Shown: positions 6,972 through 15,834, counted from the stretch's first letter. The stretch is 49,377 bases of DNA from an uncultured Sutterella sp. (GCA_900315045.1 OMXR01000009.1:1-49377), one strand, 5' to 3'. Notes: generated by a model not told the origin, from the sequence alone. Made by a program: numbers and translations.

Positions 6972-7979
6972 CTAGACGATCACGGGTTCAGGCTCAAGCT
7001 GAACGCCAAAACGCTTCTTGACCGCGCTCTGGATTTTCTGGGCAAGAGCAAGCACCTCTGCGCCTGTCGCGCCGCCGCAGTTCACAAGCACCAGCGCATT
7101 TTTCGGGTACACGCCCGCATTCCCCTCGCGCATGCCCTTCATGCCAACGGCCTCAATCAGCCAGCCGGCCGCGAGCTTTGCCCTGCCTCCGGCGAGCGGA
7201 TAGGCGACAAGCCGCGGATCATCATCGAGAAGGAAATTCATCTTGACGCGCGTCACGACCGGATTCTTGAAAAAGCTTCCCGCGCTGCCCAGTTCCCGGG
7301 GATCGGGCAGCTTGCGCTTGCGAATCGCAATCACGGCTTCGGCCACTTCCGCAGCACTCCGAGGCTGCCTGTCGCCAAATGCTGCTGCCAGCTCCTTGTA
7401 GCTCACCCGCGGCTCAAACCGCTTGGGAAGCGCAAACAGCACGGAGAGAACGATCAAGGACTTCTTTTCCCGCTTGAACGCACTGGTGCGATAAGCGTAG
7501 TCGCACTCATCGACGCCCAGCTCAACCACCCTGCCGCTTTCGGGATCCAGGCACTGGATCTCAACAATCCGCTCGGCAACCTCAAGCCCATAAGCTCCGA
7601 TATTCTGGACGGCAGCTCCGCCCACCGAGCCCGGCACCAGGGAAAGATTCTCCAGTCCCGGCCAGTCCCGGGCAACAAAATCGGCAACCGTCTCAGACCA
7701 GTCGGCACCGGCGCCCACGCGCACGAAACGGAATTCGTCGTTTTCGTCTTCAAGCTCGATTTCGCGCATCCTCGGACGGATGACAAGCCCGTCAAAATCC
7801 TGCGTGAACAAAATGTTGGACCCGCCGCCCAGGACTAGGCGGGGAACAGAGGCCGTGGCAGGGTCATTGAGGATAGCCGAAAGCTCATCAAGACTTTCGG
7901 GCTCGGCAAAGAACCTCGCCTTTGCCGGAACGCCAAAAGTCGTATAGGGAGCAAGCTCAACATTCTGTCTGATCATCAT
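6972..7979 (-). CDS. murB: UDP-N-acetylenolpyruvoylglucosamine reductase
   Basis: 335 residues. The FAD enzyme makes UDP-N-acetylmuramate with NADPH in peptidoglycan precursor synthesis in the cytosol. Diagnostic motifs are NVELAPYTTFGVPA at the N-terminus, LGGGSNILF, PGSVGGAAVQNIGAYG, GSAGSFFKNP with the proton-donor Ser, and the C-terminal Glu in EPEP. These are the hallmarks of type I MurB. The frame stays open far upstream (to 8657), but that extension runs antisense through yajQ and lacks MurB character, so the ATG at 7979 (or the adjacent one at 7976) is the start. It is divergent from yajQ with 138 bases between and co-transcribed with the GNAT gene. Confidence 0.95.
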   Translation of the reverse strand: MMIRQNVELAPYTTFGVPAKARFFAEPESLDELSAILNDPATASVPRLVLGGGSNILFTQDFDGLVIRPRMREIELEDENDEFRFVRVGAGADWSETVADFVARDWPGLENLSLVPGSVGGAAVQNIGAYGLEVAERIVEIQCLDPESGRVVELGVDECDYAYRTSAFKREKKSLIVLSVLFALPKRFEPRVSYKELAAAFGDRQPRSAAEVAEAVIAIRKRKLPDPRELGSAGSFFKNPVVTRVKMNFLLDDDPRLVAYPLAGGRAKLAAGWLIEAVGMKGMREGNAGVYPKNALVLVNCGGATGAEVLALAQKIQSAVKKRFGVQLEPEPVIV

Positions 7980-8117
7980 TTGAATAGCTTCCGAGCGAAC
8001 CGGAGACGCCGGCCGCATGTGGTTTTGCAGGTGCCACAGATTATACGGGCGCACCTGCCGGCGATCGCCCGCCAGCACTGTCTTACAATGCGCGTACAAC
8101 CACAATGGAGTCATCCC

Positions 8118-8612
8118 ATGCCCAGTTTTGACGTTGTTCTCAAACCCAATACGGTCGAACTCAACAATGCCGTTGCCCAGGCCCAGAAGGAAATCGGCAA
8201 CCGCTTTGACTTCCGCGGCACTCCCGCGGCAATCGAACAGAAGGATCTCGAGCTCACGCTCGTAGCCAATTCCGACTTCCAGCTCAAGCAGGTGCGTGAT
8301 GTGCTGATCGGCAAGCTCGCCAAGCGCGGCGTGGATGTCCGCTTTCTCGATGAAAGCAATCCCGCGCAGAAGGCTGGCGGCGACACGCTGCGCCAGACGC
8401 TCACCGTGAAAAGCGGCATTGACCGGGATCTGGCCAAAAAGATTCAGGATCAGGTCAAGTCGGCCAAGGCGCTCAAGCTGTCTGCGGCAATACAGGGAGA
8501 TCTGGTGCGCGTGACAGGCGCAAAGCGCGACAACCTGCAGCAGGCCATTCAGCTGCTGCGCACCGAGATCAAGGAGGCGCCGCTCTCCTTTGAGAACTTC
8601 CGCGAAAAATAA
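8118..8612 (+). CDS. yajQ: YajQ-family nucleotide-binding protein
   Basis: 164 residues, the usual YajQ length. The N-terminus PSFDVV, then NRFDFRG and the second-domain segment around LSAAIQGDLVRVTGAKRD are characteristic. The family folds as two RRM-like domains. Homologues in Xanthomonas and Pseudomonas bind cyclic di-GMP, and others have been linked to RNA or tRNA binding. The ATG at 8118 is set by GGAG at 8107-8110; the longer frame upstream runs antisense to the start of murB. A diguanylate cyclase sits at 13747-15585, but no physical link is implied. A hairpin between this gene and dxs follows the stop. Confidence 0.93.
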   Translation: MPSFDVVLKPNTVELNNAVAQAQKEIGNRFDFRGTPAAIEQKDLELTLVANSDFQLKQVRDVLIGKLAKRGVDVRFLDESNPAQKAGGDTLRQTLTVKSGIDRDLAKKIQDQVKSAKALKLSAAIQGDLVRVTGAKRDNLQQAIQLLRTEIKEAPLSFENFREK

Positions 8613-8623
8613 TCGCAGGCTCC

Positions 8624-8654
8624 AGCGGAAACCGCCCGTCGGCGGTTTTCCGCT
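8624..8654. terminator. Bidirectional terminator hairpin between yajQ and dxs
   Basis: AGCGGAAACCGCC pairs with GGCGGTTTTCCGCT around a CGTC loop, with one bulged T, between two convergent genes. The stem contains A and T runs but no long external U-tract. Confidence 0.6.
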
Positions 8655-8668
8655 CAATGCGGACCCGC

Positions 8669-10564
8669 TTAGAGCCGCTCGCGGATGCGAGCCAGAACGC
8701 TCGCCTCATCCATGCCCAGATCGGCAAACAGATGCGGCAGATCGCCATGCGGCACGACCTGGTCGGGAATGCCGATGCAAAGCGTCCTCGCTGGCACATC
8801 CCTCTGGCTGAGCAATTCCAGCACCGCCGCTCCTGCGCCGCCTGCCGCCACGCCTTCCTCTGCAGTGACCAGCAGGTCATGCTGAACGGCAGCCTGCACA
8901 ACCGCCTCTTCATCGAGCGGCTTGACAAACCGCATGTCGATCAGCGTCGCGTCGAGCTGTTCGGCGACACTCTTCAGTCTCCATGCCATGGAGCCGAACG
9001 CCAGAATTGCCACGCGCTTTTGCTGGGCGCCGGACTGCCGCAGCGTGCGGCTCCTGCCAACCGGAACGGTCTCCAGTGTTTTTTCGACGGGAACGCCCGG
9101 CCCCCGGCCCCTCGGATAGCGCACCGCTGCCGGGCTCTTCATTCTGAAAGCGGTCGAGAGCAGCAGCCGGCATTCGTTTTCGTCGCTGGGCGTCATCACC
9201 GTCATGTTCGGAATGGCTCTCAGGTAGGAAATGTCAAAAATGCCGTGGTGCGTCGAACCGTCCGATCCAACGACGCCGCCCCTGTCGATGGCAAAGGTGA
9301 CCGGGAGATTCTGAATGGCCACGTCATGCAGGATCTGATCGTAGGCGCGCTGGGCAAACGTCGAGTAGATCGCCACCACGGGATGGATGCCGGCACATGC
9401 CAGACCCGCGGCATATGTCACGGCATGCTGCTCGGCGATTGCAACATCCCGGTAGCGCTTCGGGAAGCGTTTCTCAAACTCCACCAGGCCGCTGCCCTCG
9501 CGCATGGCCGGAGTGATCGCGTAGAGCGAGGAATCGGCCTCAGCCATATCGCAGATCCAGTCGGAAAACACCTGCGTGTAGGTCGGGCGGGCGGGATCCG
9601 CGGGCTTCTCTTCAATCCCCTTGACCGGATCGAAGGGGCTCACTCCGTGATAGAGCGTCGGATCCTCCTGTGCCGGAAGATAGCCCCTGCCTTTTTGGGT
9701 GCGCACATGCAGCACCACGGGCCCATTCATCGATCGGATGCTTCTCAGGAACTTGACCAGGCTGTAGATGTTGTGGCCGTCAATCGGCCCGAAGTAATTC
9801 AGATCAAAGGTCGAGAAGATCGAAGAGTCCGGGCTCAGGAAATTGACCGTCTGCTTTTCCATGCGCTTGGCAAGGTTCCAGACCTTCGGCATGCCCTTGA
9901 GAAGCGCCTTGCTTGCTTCGCGAGCCTTCCAGACAGGTCCCAGGGAAACCAGCCGTCCCAGGTGGCCCGAAAGCGCACCGACGGAAGGAGAAATCGAGTG
10001 GTCGTTGTCGTTGAGGATGATGAGCAGACGCACCTTGTCCTTGTAGACGCCGGCATGGTTGAGCGCTTCAACCGCCATGCCGCCCGTCAGGGCGCCATCG
10101 CCGATCACGGCAATATGCCAGTTGTCGCGTCCGGCCAGGGTATCCGCAACCGCCATGCCCAGGGCTGCGGAGATCGAAGTCGAGGAATGTCCCGTGCCGA
10201 ATGAGTCGTAGACCGACTCTTCCCTTTTCGGAAAGCCGGACAGTCCGCCATATTGGCGCAGGGTCCCCATCCGGTGCTGCCTGCCTGTCAGGATCTTATG
10301 GGCGTACGCCTGATGGCCGACATCCCAGACGATGGCATCATTGGGCGTGTCGAACACGTAATGAAGCGCGATCGCCAGTTCCACTGCGCCGAGCGAACTG
10401 GCCAGATGACCGCCCGTCTTGCTCACGGAGTCGACCATGAATGCACGAACCTGCTCGGCCAACCTAGGCAGCTGACCGGGTTTGAGCTTGCGCAGCTCCT
10501 TGGGATCCGTAATCCGCTCAAGCAGATCCATCTGCCCCTTTTCCGTTTCCTGCATATCGTTCAT
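8669..10564 (-). CDS. dxs: 1-deoxy-D-xylulose-5-phosphate synthase
   Basis: 631 residues. This thiamine-diphosphate enzyme condenses pyruvate and glyceraldehyde-3-phosphate, the first step of the MEP isoprenoid pathway. The motif GDGALTGG with the distal NDNDHSIS gives the ThDP/Mg site. VWDVGHQAYAHKILTGR, GRDNWH, the transketolase pyrimidine domain (AIAEQHAVTYAAG) and the C-terminal domain are all present. The start at 10564 is chosen because GGAGAAGG lies just before it and it gives the usual Dxs length. The frame extends to 10645, overlapping ispA, with no Dxs-like sequence. It is the last gene of xseB-ispA-dxs. Confidence 0.95.
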   Translation of the reverse strand: MNDMQETEKGQMDLLERITDPKELRKLKPGQLPRLAEQVRAFMVDSVSKTGGHLASSLGAVELAIALHYVFDTPNDAIVWDVGHQAYAHKILTGRQHRMGTLRQYGGLSGFPKREESVYDSFGTGHSSTSISAALGMAVADTLAGRDNWHIAVIGDGALTGGMAVEALNHAGVYKDKVRLLIILNDNDHSISPSVGALSGHLGRLVSLGPVWKAREASKALLKGMPKVWNLAKRMEKQTVNFLSPDSSIFSTFDLNYFGPIDGHNIYSLVKFLRSIRSMNGPVVLHVRTQKGRGYLPAQEDPTLYHGVSPFDPVKGIEEKPADPARPTYTQVFSDWICDMAEADSSLYAITPAMREGSGLVEFEKRFPKRYRDVAIAEQHAVTYAAGLACAGIHPVVAIYSTFAQRAYDQILHDVAIQNLPVTFAIDRGGVVGSDGSTHHGIFDISYLRAIPNMTVMTPSDENECRLLLSTAFRMKSPAAVRYPRGRGPGVPVEKTLETVPVGRSRTLRQSGAQQKRVAILAFGSMAWRLKSVAEQLDATLIDMRFVKPLDEEAVVQAAVQHDLLVTAEEGVAAGGAGAAVLELLSQRDVPARTLCIGIPDQVVPHGDLPHLFADLGMDEASVLARIRERL

Positions 10565-10616
10565 CGTACCTTCTCCACTCGGCGGCACTTCTCCTGCCAC
10601 ACCAGTTTCCGCCGCA

Positions 10617-11534
10617 TCAGTGGTCGCGGTCAACGACATAATCAATCATCCAGGCCAGAGGCCGTGTCGCTCCGGCGGGCACCTTCCCGCTTGCCTCGAT
10701 GCGCTCGAGACACTCCCTGGCATCCTTGGCGCACCCCTGGGCCAGCTCCTTCGCCTTCTGCAGTCCGAGCAGCGTCACGTACGTCGGCTTGTTGGCCTGC
10801 TCGTCCTTTCCTGCCGTCTTGCCCAGGACCGAGGTGTCTGCGGTTGCATCAAGGATATCGTCAACCACCTGGAAGGCAAGACCCAGCCTTTCGGCATACA
10901 GCGTCAGATCCTCAAGGCAGGCCGAGCAGATGTCCTTGTTTCCGCACAGAGCACCCATGCGGACACAGGCACGAATCAGCGCCCCGGTTTTCATCCGGTG
11001 CATCTGCCGAAGCGTTGCAAGGTCAATCTTCATGCCCACGCTCTGCAAGTCGATCATCTGCCCGCCGCACATCCCCTGGGGGCCGCTGGCAAGGGCGAGT
11101 TCTGCGACCAGGTGAACAATCTGGCCGGGATCGATCGGCAGCTGGGTCAGGCGCCGAAACGCCTCGGGCTGCAGCGCATCGCCCGAGAGCATCGCCTCGG
11201 CATATCCGAACTGAACGTGGCACGTGGGCTTGCCGCGGCGCAGCACATCATTGTCCATGCACGGCAGGTCATCATGAACCAAGGAATAGGCGTGAACGAA
11301 CTCAACGGCGATTGCAGCCTCGTCGCAGATGCTGAGCGGAGCTCCGGTCAGGCTGCCGGCAGCATAGACAAAGAGGGCGCGAACCCTCTTTCCGCCGCCC
11401 AGAACGGCATAGCGCATGGCTTCATACAGAGTCTCAAGCCGCCCCTGCTTCTGGGGCAACGCAGCGCTGGCAACTTCCTCGAAATGGGTCCGCAGCTCCG
11501 AGGCCCATTGATCAAAACTCAATTCAGCAGACAT
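10617..11534 (-). CDS. ispA: Farnesyl (geranyltrans) diphosphate synthase
   Basis: 305 residues, a short-chain trans-prenyltransferase joining isopentenyl diphosphate to allylic diphosphates, giving the C15 precursor of quinones and undecaprenyl lipids. It has the first aspartate-rich motif (HDDLPCMDND) and the second (DDILD), each binding Mg-diphosphate, plus the GGKRVRA segment near residue 46. The length and motif spacing match IspA. The start ATG shares one base with the xseB stop (TAATG), so the genes are translationally coupled. The next gene, dxs, begins 52 bases downstream. Confidence 0.95.
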   Translation of the reverse strand: MSAELSFDQWASELRTHFEEVASAALPQKQGRLETLYEAMRYAVLGGGKRVRALFVYAAGSLTGAPLSICDEAAIAVEFVHAYSLVHDDLPCMDNDVLRRGKPTCHVQFGYAEAMLSGDALQPEAFRRLTQLPIDPGQIVHLVAELALASGPQGMCGGQMIDLQSVGMKIDLATLRQMHRMKTGALIRACVRMGALCGNKDICSACLEDLTLYAERLGLAFQVVDDILDATADTSVLGKTAGKDEQANKPTYVTLLGLQKAKELAQGCAKDARECLERIEASGKVPAGATRPLAWMIDYVVDRDH

Positions 11535-11764
11535 TAAAAGGGCACTCCTTCGCTTTTGTTCTTGCCGGTCTCACCCTCGATTTTCTGGATCGTCTCCTCT
11601 GCCATCTGCAGCTTGGCCCGGCAAAACTTTGCCAGTTCCGTGCCGCGCGTGTAGGCAGCCAGGCTGTCATCAAGGGGCATGTCCCCGCTTTCCATTTTCT
11701 GAACGAGATCTTCCAGTTCCTTGATTGCTTCCTCAAAAGTCATCTCGGAGACATCCTTTTGCAT
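11534..11764 (-). CDS. xseB: Exodeoxyribonuclease VII small subunit
   Basis: 76 residues. The small subunit of exonuclease VII binds the large subunit XseA (not in the window) to degrade single-stranded DNA. The family pattern is clear: FEEAIKELEDLVQKMESGDMPLDDSLAAYTRG, then an AKLQMAEE helix. Three ATGs are possible (11779, 11764, 11740); 11764 has GAGG nine bases upstream. The gene opens the classical xseB-ispA-dxs operon and overlaps ispA by one base. Confidence 0.92.
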   Translation of the reverse strand: MQKDVSEMTFEEAIKELEDLVQKMESGDMPLDDSLAAYTRGTELAKFCRAKLQMAEETIQKIEGETGKNKSEGVPF

Positions 11765-11822
11765 AGTGTCAGGCCTCATGCCAAGCAGGGAAATTTTGAT
11801 ATTTTAGCCCAGTCGATACGGA

Positions 11823-11847
11823 CAAAAACATCTCAGCAACGCTGATG
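11823..11847 (-). terminator. Probable terminator of the Gly-Cys-Gly-Gly tRNA operon
   Basis: Minus strand CATCAGC-GTT-GCTgaGATG followed by TTTTT, about 36 bases after the last tRNA. The stem is short and has a two-base bulge. Confidence 0.45.
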
Positions 11848-11882
11848 CTTCGTAAGGATCGGAAGGGAAACTGAAGGAATTT

Positions 11883-11958
11883 TGGAGCGGGAGACGAGTC
11901 TCGAACTCGCGACCTCAACCTTGGCAAGGTTGCGCTCTACCAACTGAGCTACTCCCGC
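11883..11958 (-). tRNA. tRNA-Gly (GCC), copy 3 of the operon
   Basis: 76 nt with encoded CCA. The acceptor stem GCGGGAG/CTCCCGC, D-arm GCTCAGTTGGTAGAGC, anticodon GCC in CTTGCCAAGG and TPsiC arm GTTCGAGAC are all present. It is identical in sequence to the two other Gly copies here. Confidence 0.97.
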
Positions 11959-12003
11959 ATTGGAGCGATCGACGCCAGCGCGTCTTCGATTTTTGAAATC
12001 CGT

Positions 12004-12079
12004 TGGAGCGGGAGACGAGTCTCGAACTCGCGACCTCAACCTTGGCAAGGTTGCGCTCTACCAACTGAGCTACTCCCGC
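12004..12079 (-). tRNA. tRNA-Gly (GCC), copy 2 of the operon
   Basis: 76 nt, same sequence and fold as the other tRNA-Gly copies, CCA encoded. It is separated from the last copy by a 45-base spacer. Confidence 0.97.
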
Positions 12080-12111
12080 AATCGAATTTTTATTCTTCGC
12101 GAACTATCCTT

Positions 12112-12185
12112 TGGAGGCGCGAGGCGGAATCGAACCGCCGTAAACGGATTTGCAATCCGGTGCATGGCCACTTTGCTATCGCGCC
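12112..12185 (-). tRNA. tRNA-Cys (GCA)
   Basis: 74 nt. Acceptor GGCGCGA/TCGCGCC, anticodon GCA within GGATTGCAAATCC, TPsiC arm GGTTCGATTCC, discriminator U as expected for tRNA-Cys, CCA encoded. It lies between the first and second tRNA-Gly. Confidence 0.96.
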
Positions 12186-12210
12186 AAACCGCAAACATCA
12201 TCCAAGATGA

Positions 12211-12286
12211 TGGAGCGGGAGACGAGTCTCGAACTCGCGACCTCAACCTTGGCAAGGTTGCGCTCTACCAACTGAGCTACTCCCGC
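12211..12286 (-). tRNA. tRNA-Gly (GCC), first gene of the operon
   Basis: 76 nt, anticodon GCC, CCA encoded. It is the promoter-proximal copy, starting 17 bases past the -10 box of the strong promoter at 12303-12330. Confidence 0.97.
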
Positions 12287-12302
12287 ATCGCGAAGAGTGC
12301 GA

Positions 12303-12330
12303 ATTCTACCCAATCAAATGCCCTTGTCAA
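12303..12330 (-). promoter_or_regulatory. Near-consensus sigma-70 promoter for the tRNA operon
   Basis: On the minus strand, -35 TTGACA (12330-12325), a 16-base spacer and -10 TAGAAT (12308-12303), just upstream of the first tRNA-Gly. A perfect -35 is fitting for a stable-RNA operon. Confidence 0.75.
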
Positions 12331-12411
12331 GGCTTCCTAGCCCATGTTTCATCATTTTTGCGGCTTGCTAAACTCACGCATCAGCGAAATTTCCTTTCTT
12401 CTCATTGGATT

Positions 12412-13716
12412 ATGACGAAAATTGCACTATCACAAAGGCAGGCCGCCCAGGCGGCGCTGGAGCTGCCAAAGGCACTCAGGCTTCACATCGGGCTTTTTGG
12501 TAAGCGCAATGCCGGCAAGTCCTCCCTCATCAACCGCCTGACGGGGCAGAATCTGTCCATCGTTTCGGACATTCCAGGCACGACAACCGATCCTGTGGAA
12601 AAAGCCTGCGAACTCCATCCGGTCGGTCCGGTCGTCTTCATCGACACCGCCGGCATCGATGACACCGGAGAGCTGGGCGCGCTGCGCGTCGGCCGCTCCC
12701 TTTCGGTCATGCAATGGGTGGATCTTGCACTGGTCGTCATTGACGCGGCTGCGGGCATCAGCGCTGATGATGAGAACCTGCTTGCGAGCATTCGCACCCG
12801 GGGGATCCCGGCAATTGCAGTCCTCAACAAGGCCGACAGGGTTTCCAATGAGGCAGCCTCCGCACTCGCGCGTTCCCCAGCGCTTGCAGACCTTAGTGCC
12901 CTGCCCGTCTCGAGCCTGACTGGCGCGGGGATCGAAGAGCTTCGCGGACAGATCGCCCGCACGGTCTCGGAAACCTGGCAGCCGGACCGCCCCCTCACCG
13001 AAGGGCTCGTGCCCCGCGGCGGCCTTGCGGTCCTTGTCACTCCGATTGACTTCGGCGCCCCCAAGGGCCGTCTCATCCAGCCCCAGACCCAGACCATCAG
13101 GGAGCTGATCGACCAGGGCAGCCGCTGCATCGTCGTGCGGGAGGATCAGGTTGCCGGGACGCTCTCTGAGCTCAGGCGCAAGCCCGATGCCGTCATCACG
13201 GACTCCCAGGCGATCAAGGCCGTGGCCGAGCAGGTGCCAGAAGATATTGCCCTCACCACCTTCTCCATCCTGATGGCCCGCTCAAAGTCCGATCTCACCG
13301 CACTGGCGCGCGCAACCCCCTTCCTGAACGCGCTTCGGCCGGGCGAGAGAATACTGATCAGCGAGACCTGCTCGCACAATCCGCAGGGCGAGGACATCGG
13401 CCGAGTCAAGATTCCAAACTGGATAGCGCAGAAACAAGGCGGGGCAATGGATGTGGACATTGCCGTTTCGAAAGACTTCCCAAGCGACCTGCGTCCCTAC
13501 AAGATCGTCATTCAGTGCGGCGGGTGCATGGTCACCCGCCGGCATATGCTCGCGCGCCTCAGAGAGTGCATCGCGCAGGGCGTGCCAATGACCAATTACG
13601 GGCTGGCGATCTCGGAGCTGCAGGGAGTGCTTGATCGCACGCTTTCTCCATTCCCCGAGGCGCTCGCCGCCTACCGCTCCGAGCGCGAAAAGCTGGAACA
13701 GGCTGGCGAGCTCTGA
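12412..13716 (+). CDS. hydF: [FeFe]-hydrogenase maturation GTPase HydF
   Basis: 434 residues. HydF is the GTPase scaffold on which the 2Fe subcluster of the H-cluster is assembled before transfer to HydA. The GTPase domain has GKRNAGKSSLIN (P-loop), PGTTTDPV, DTAGIDD and NKAD. The C-terminal cluster-binding domain carries CSHN and, about 55 residues on, CGGC, the CxH...CxxC pattern that ligates the [4Fe-4S] cluster. ATG 12412 is preferred over the TTG at 12358. HydE, HydG and the hydrogenase are not in this window. It is divergent from the tRNA operon. The complete ligand set argues for a functional protein in an organism with a working [FeFe] hydrogenase. Confidence 0.93.
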   Translation: MTKIALSQRQAAQAALELPKALRLHIGLFGKRNAGKSSLINRLTGQNLSIVSDIPGTTTDPVEKACELHPVGPVVFIDTAGIDDTGELGALRVGRSLSVMQWVDLALVVIDAAAGISADDENLLASIRTRGIPAIAVLNKADRVSNEAASALARSPALADLSALPVSSLTGAGIEELRGQIARTVSETWQPDRPLTEGLVPRGGLAVLVTPIDFGAPKGRLIQPQTQTIRELIDQGSRCIVVREDQVAGTLSELRRKPDAVITDSQAIKAVAEQVPEDIALTTFSILMARSKSDLTALARATPFLNALRPGERILISETCSHNPQGEDIGRVKIPNWIAQKQGGAMDVDIAVSKDFPSDLRPYKIVIQCGGCMVTRRHMLARLRECIAQGVPMTNYGLAISELQGVLDRTLSPFPEALAAYRSEREKLEQAGEL

Positions 13717-13746
13717 TCTGTCAGAGATGGAAGGCGTCGCGCCCTG

Positions 13747-15585
13747 CTAATCCTCGCGGACGCCTTTCATCTGCTTCTTTCTGGCATACATCGCCCGGTC
13801 GGCGCGCCTGAAGACGTTCTCGACGCTGGCGTCGGTAGCCGGATCGAATGCAGCAAAGCCGATGGCGGCAGAAATCTTCTCCCAGGGCTCCAGGTGCTCG
13901 TCTTTCTTGAGACTGCCCAGCTTGGCGTTGAACTGTTCAATCAGCGAATCGACGTTCTCGAGATCCACGCCCTTCAGGATGACAACGAATTCATCGCCGC
14001 CCACGCGGTAAACAGGCGAATTCGAGAACACCTGGGTGGTCACATCGCAAAGCTTCCTGATCGCAATGTTCCCCTGCTCGTGACCATAAATGTCATTGAC
14101 CCGTTTCAGGAAATTCATGTCGATCACGGCAATGCCGAACGGCTCGGGACTGCCGTCCATGGCCCAGCGAATTTCCTGCACCTCGCGGTCGTAGGCAAGC
14201 TTGTTGCGGATGCCCGTCAGTGCATCTCTTGTCGCAAGCTCCTGCATGACCTGATTGCGCTTTTCGGAATCGGCCAGAGAGGAGATCGCACTGCTCAGCT
14301 TATCAACCATGTCATTGAGCTGCGCGGCCACGTCACCGACCTCGTCGTTCCTGACAATGGTCGCCTTGTGGTCAAGATTTCCCTCGCCGATGATCTTGAT
14401 GTCAGCCCCGAGCTGCTCCATGGGTTTGGTGATGGTCGCCGCGACGCGTTCGGCCATCACGCTCACCACAACGATGAGGGCAAGAAGGGCGGCGAAAGTG
14501 GCCACCACGGAAATCCTGATCAGCTTGTCGATGTAGGCAACGTCGTTCAGGACAACACTCTTGGGAACCCGAACCAGCAGCGTCCAGCCGACGCGCTTGA
14601 CCTTTGCATGGGCGTAAATCGCTTCGTTCTTCTCAAAAACACCGACACTGCTTGAGAGCAGATTCCGAATCTCATCCTTGGTCAGGCCCGTGGAGTCGTC
14701 TGCCGAGCGGTTCACCGGGGTAAACGAACCGTCCTGGGCAATGGACATGTTCCTCTTCTGATAGGAAATCACCTCTCCATCACTGGTCACGGCAAAAGCG
14801 CTGCCGCCCTTTCCGGCATCGATGGCGATCATCTCGTCATAGAGCAGTCTCAGGTTGAAGTCAGCACATGCGACGCCCTGGCGAACCCCACTGGCATCGT
14901 TGTATCCCTTGCCGATCGTGATGGTCAGTCCGCGACCCTGGCTGTCTTCATAAACGCCCGTATAAATGATTCCGCTGCTGTTCATGCCCTTCTTGAACCA
15001 TTCCGAGGCACGATGGTCGTAATAGGCGTACTCGCCAGCCGGAACAGCACTAATGTAGGACCATTTGTCATAGGCGGGAAGGACGCCGCTGCGCGTCCCG
15101 ACATAGATGGTGTCAATCAGCCCTTCGTTTTCTCTGGCGATGGGACTCATGACCTCTTCCAGATGACTGAAAAAGAAGATGTCGTCCCTGGCCTCTGCAC
15201 TCTGCACGGTGCTCTTGTCGACATAGAGCGTTGACATTGCAAATGCGTCTTTGGGCGTGCTCTTGAGTGGGGGATCAATGGTCTTGCCGCTCGCGACGAG
15301 TTTGTCGCGACTTTTGTACATGTTCTCAATGTAATCGGCTAAAAACGTGATATACGTTTCGAAGTTCTCGAAACGAACGTTTGTCAAAGCCGCCTTCTGC
15401 ACGACAATGCCTTGCAGATTCTGCTTGAGCTGGCTGGTCAGCATCCGCTCTGAATCGTTCTTGATGCTGAACATGACGATCAGGCTGACTCCAAGCATGG
15501 AGAGCATCGCGATGACGGCGGTCAGCAGTACTGCCCGCACAACACGCTTTCGGATGGGGAGGCGTTCTGTTTTGCTTTCAGGCAT
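13747..15585 (-). CDS. Membrane diguanylate cyclase (Cache-HAMP-GGDEF)
   Basis: 612 residues. Two transmembrane helices (about 17-38 and 335-358) flank a periplasmic sensor region of about 295 residues that looks like a dCache domain. A HAMP linker (about 359-410) and a short coiled coil lead to the GGDEF domain (about 440-608) with an intact GGDEF active site after VYRV. It would make cyclic di-GMP in response to a periplasmic ligand. The inhibitory RxxD site expected five residues before GGDEF is absent (FSNS there), so product feedback at that site is unlikely. The gene stands alone, convergent with hydF. The ligand is unknown. Confidence 0.92.
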   Translation of the reverse strand: MPESKTERLPIRKRVVRAVLLTAVIAMLSMLGVSLIVMFSIKNDSERMLTSQLKQNLQGIVVQKAALTNVRFENFETYITFLADYIENMYKSRDKLVASGKTIDPPLKSTPKDAFAMSTLYVDKSTVQSAEARDDIFFFSHLEEVMSPIARENEGLIDTIYVGTRSGVLPAYDKWSYISAVPAGEYAYYDHRASEWFKKGMNSSGIIYTGVYEDSQGRGLTITIGKGYNDASGVRQGVACADFNLRLLYDEMIAIDAGKGGSAFAVTSDGEVISYQKRNMSIAQDGSFTPVNRSADDSTGLTKDEIRNLLSSSVGVFEKNEAIYAHAKVKRVGWTLLVRVPKSVVLNDVAYIDKLIRISVVATFAALLALIVVVSVMAERVAATITKPMEQLGADIKIIGEGNLDHKATIVRNDEVGDVAAQLNDMVDKLSSAISSLADSEKRNQVMQELATRDALTGIRNKLAYDREVQEIRWAMDGSPEPFGIAVIDMNFLKRVNDIYGHEQGNIAIRKLCDVTTQVFSNSPVYRVGGDEFVVILKGVDLENVDSLIEQFNAKLGSLKKDEHLEPWEKISAAIGFAAFDPATDASVENVFRRADRAMYARKKQMKGVRED

Positions 15586-15744
15586 ACGAGGATCCGAGAG
15601 AGCATTACGATTTCAGCACATGATATACCGAAATCTCCCCCGTTCGCACTGTCTGGCCGGAACAATTACAAAAAAAGCCGCAGCGCCTCTTCGTCCAAAG
15701 CCTACAGCGTTGTTTTTGTTCTGGTTATCGCAAAAACAAGTTCT

Positions 15745-15834
15745 TGGCGGAAGCGGTGAGATTCGAACTCACGAACGGTATAAGCCGTCGCCAGTTTTCA
15801 AGACTGGTGCATTCAACCACTCTGCCACACTTCC
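15745..15834 (-). tRNA. tRNA-Ser (UGA)
   Basis: 90 nt class II tRNA with long variable arm. Acceptor GGAAGTG/CGCTTCC, anticodon TGA in CAGTCTTGAAAACTGG, discriminator G, CCA encoded. It lies 33 bases after the stop of the 38-codon ORF and probably shares its promoter. Confidence 0.95.

Noticed and set aside
7980..8657. 226-codon N-terminal extension of murB
   Set aside because: It runs antisense through yajQ, and MurB homology starts at the ATG at 7979.
8657..10204. 515-codon plus-strand frame opposite dxs
   Set aside because: It lies entirely within dxs, with no recognisable domain.
11880..12290. Repeat-rich block as a mobile element or CRISPR
   Set aside because: The repeats are tRNA-Gly genes with complete cloverleaf folds and CCA ends.
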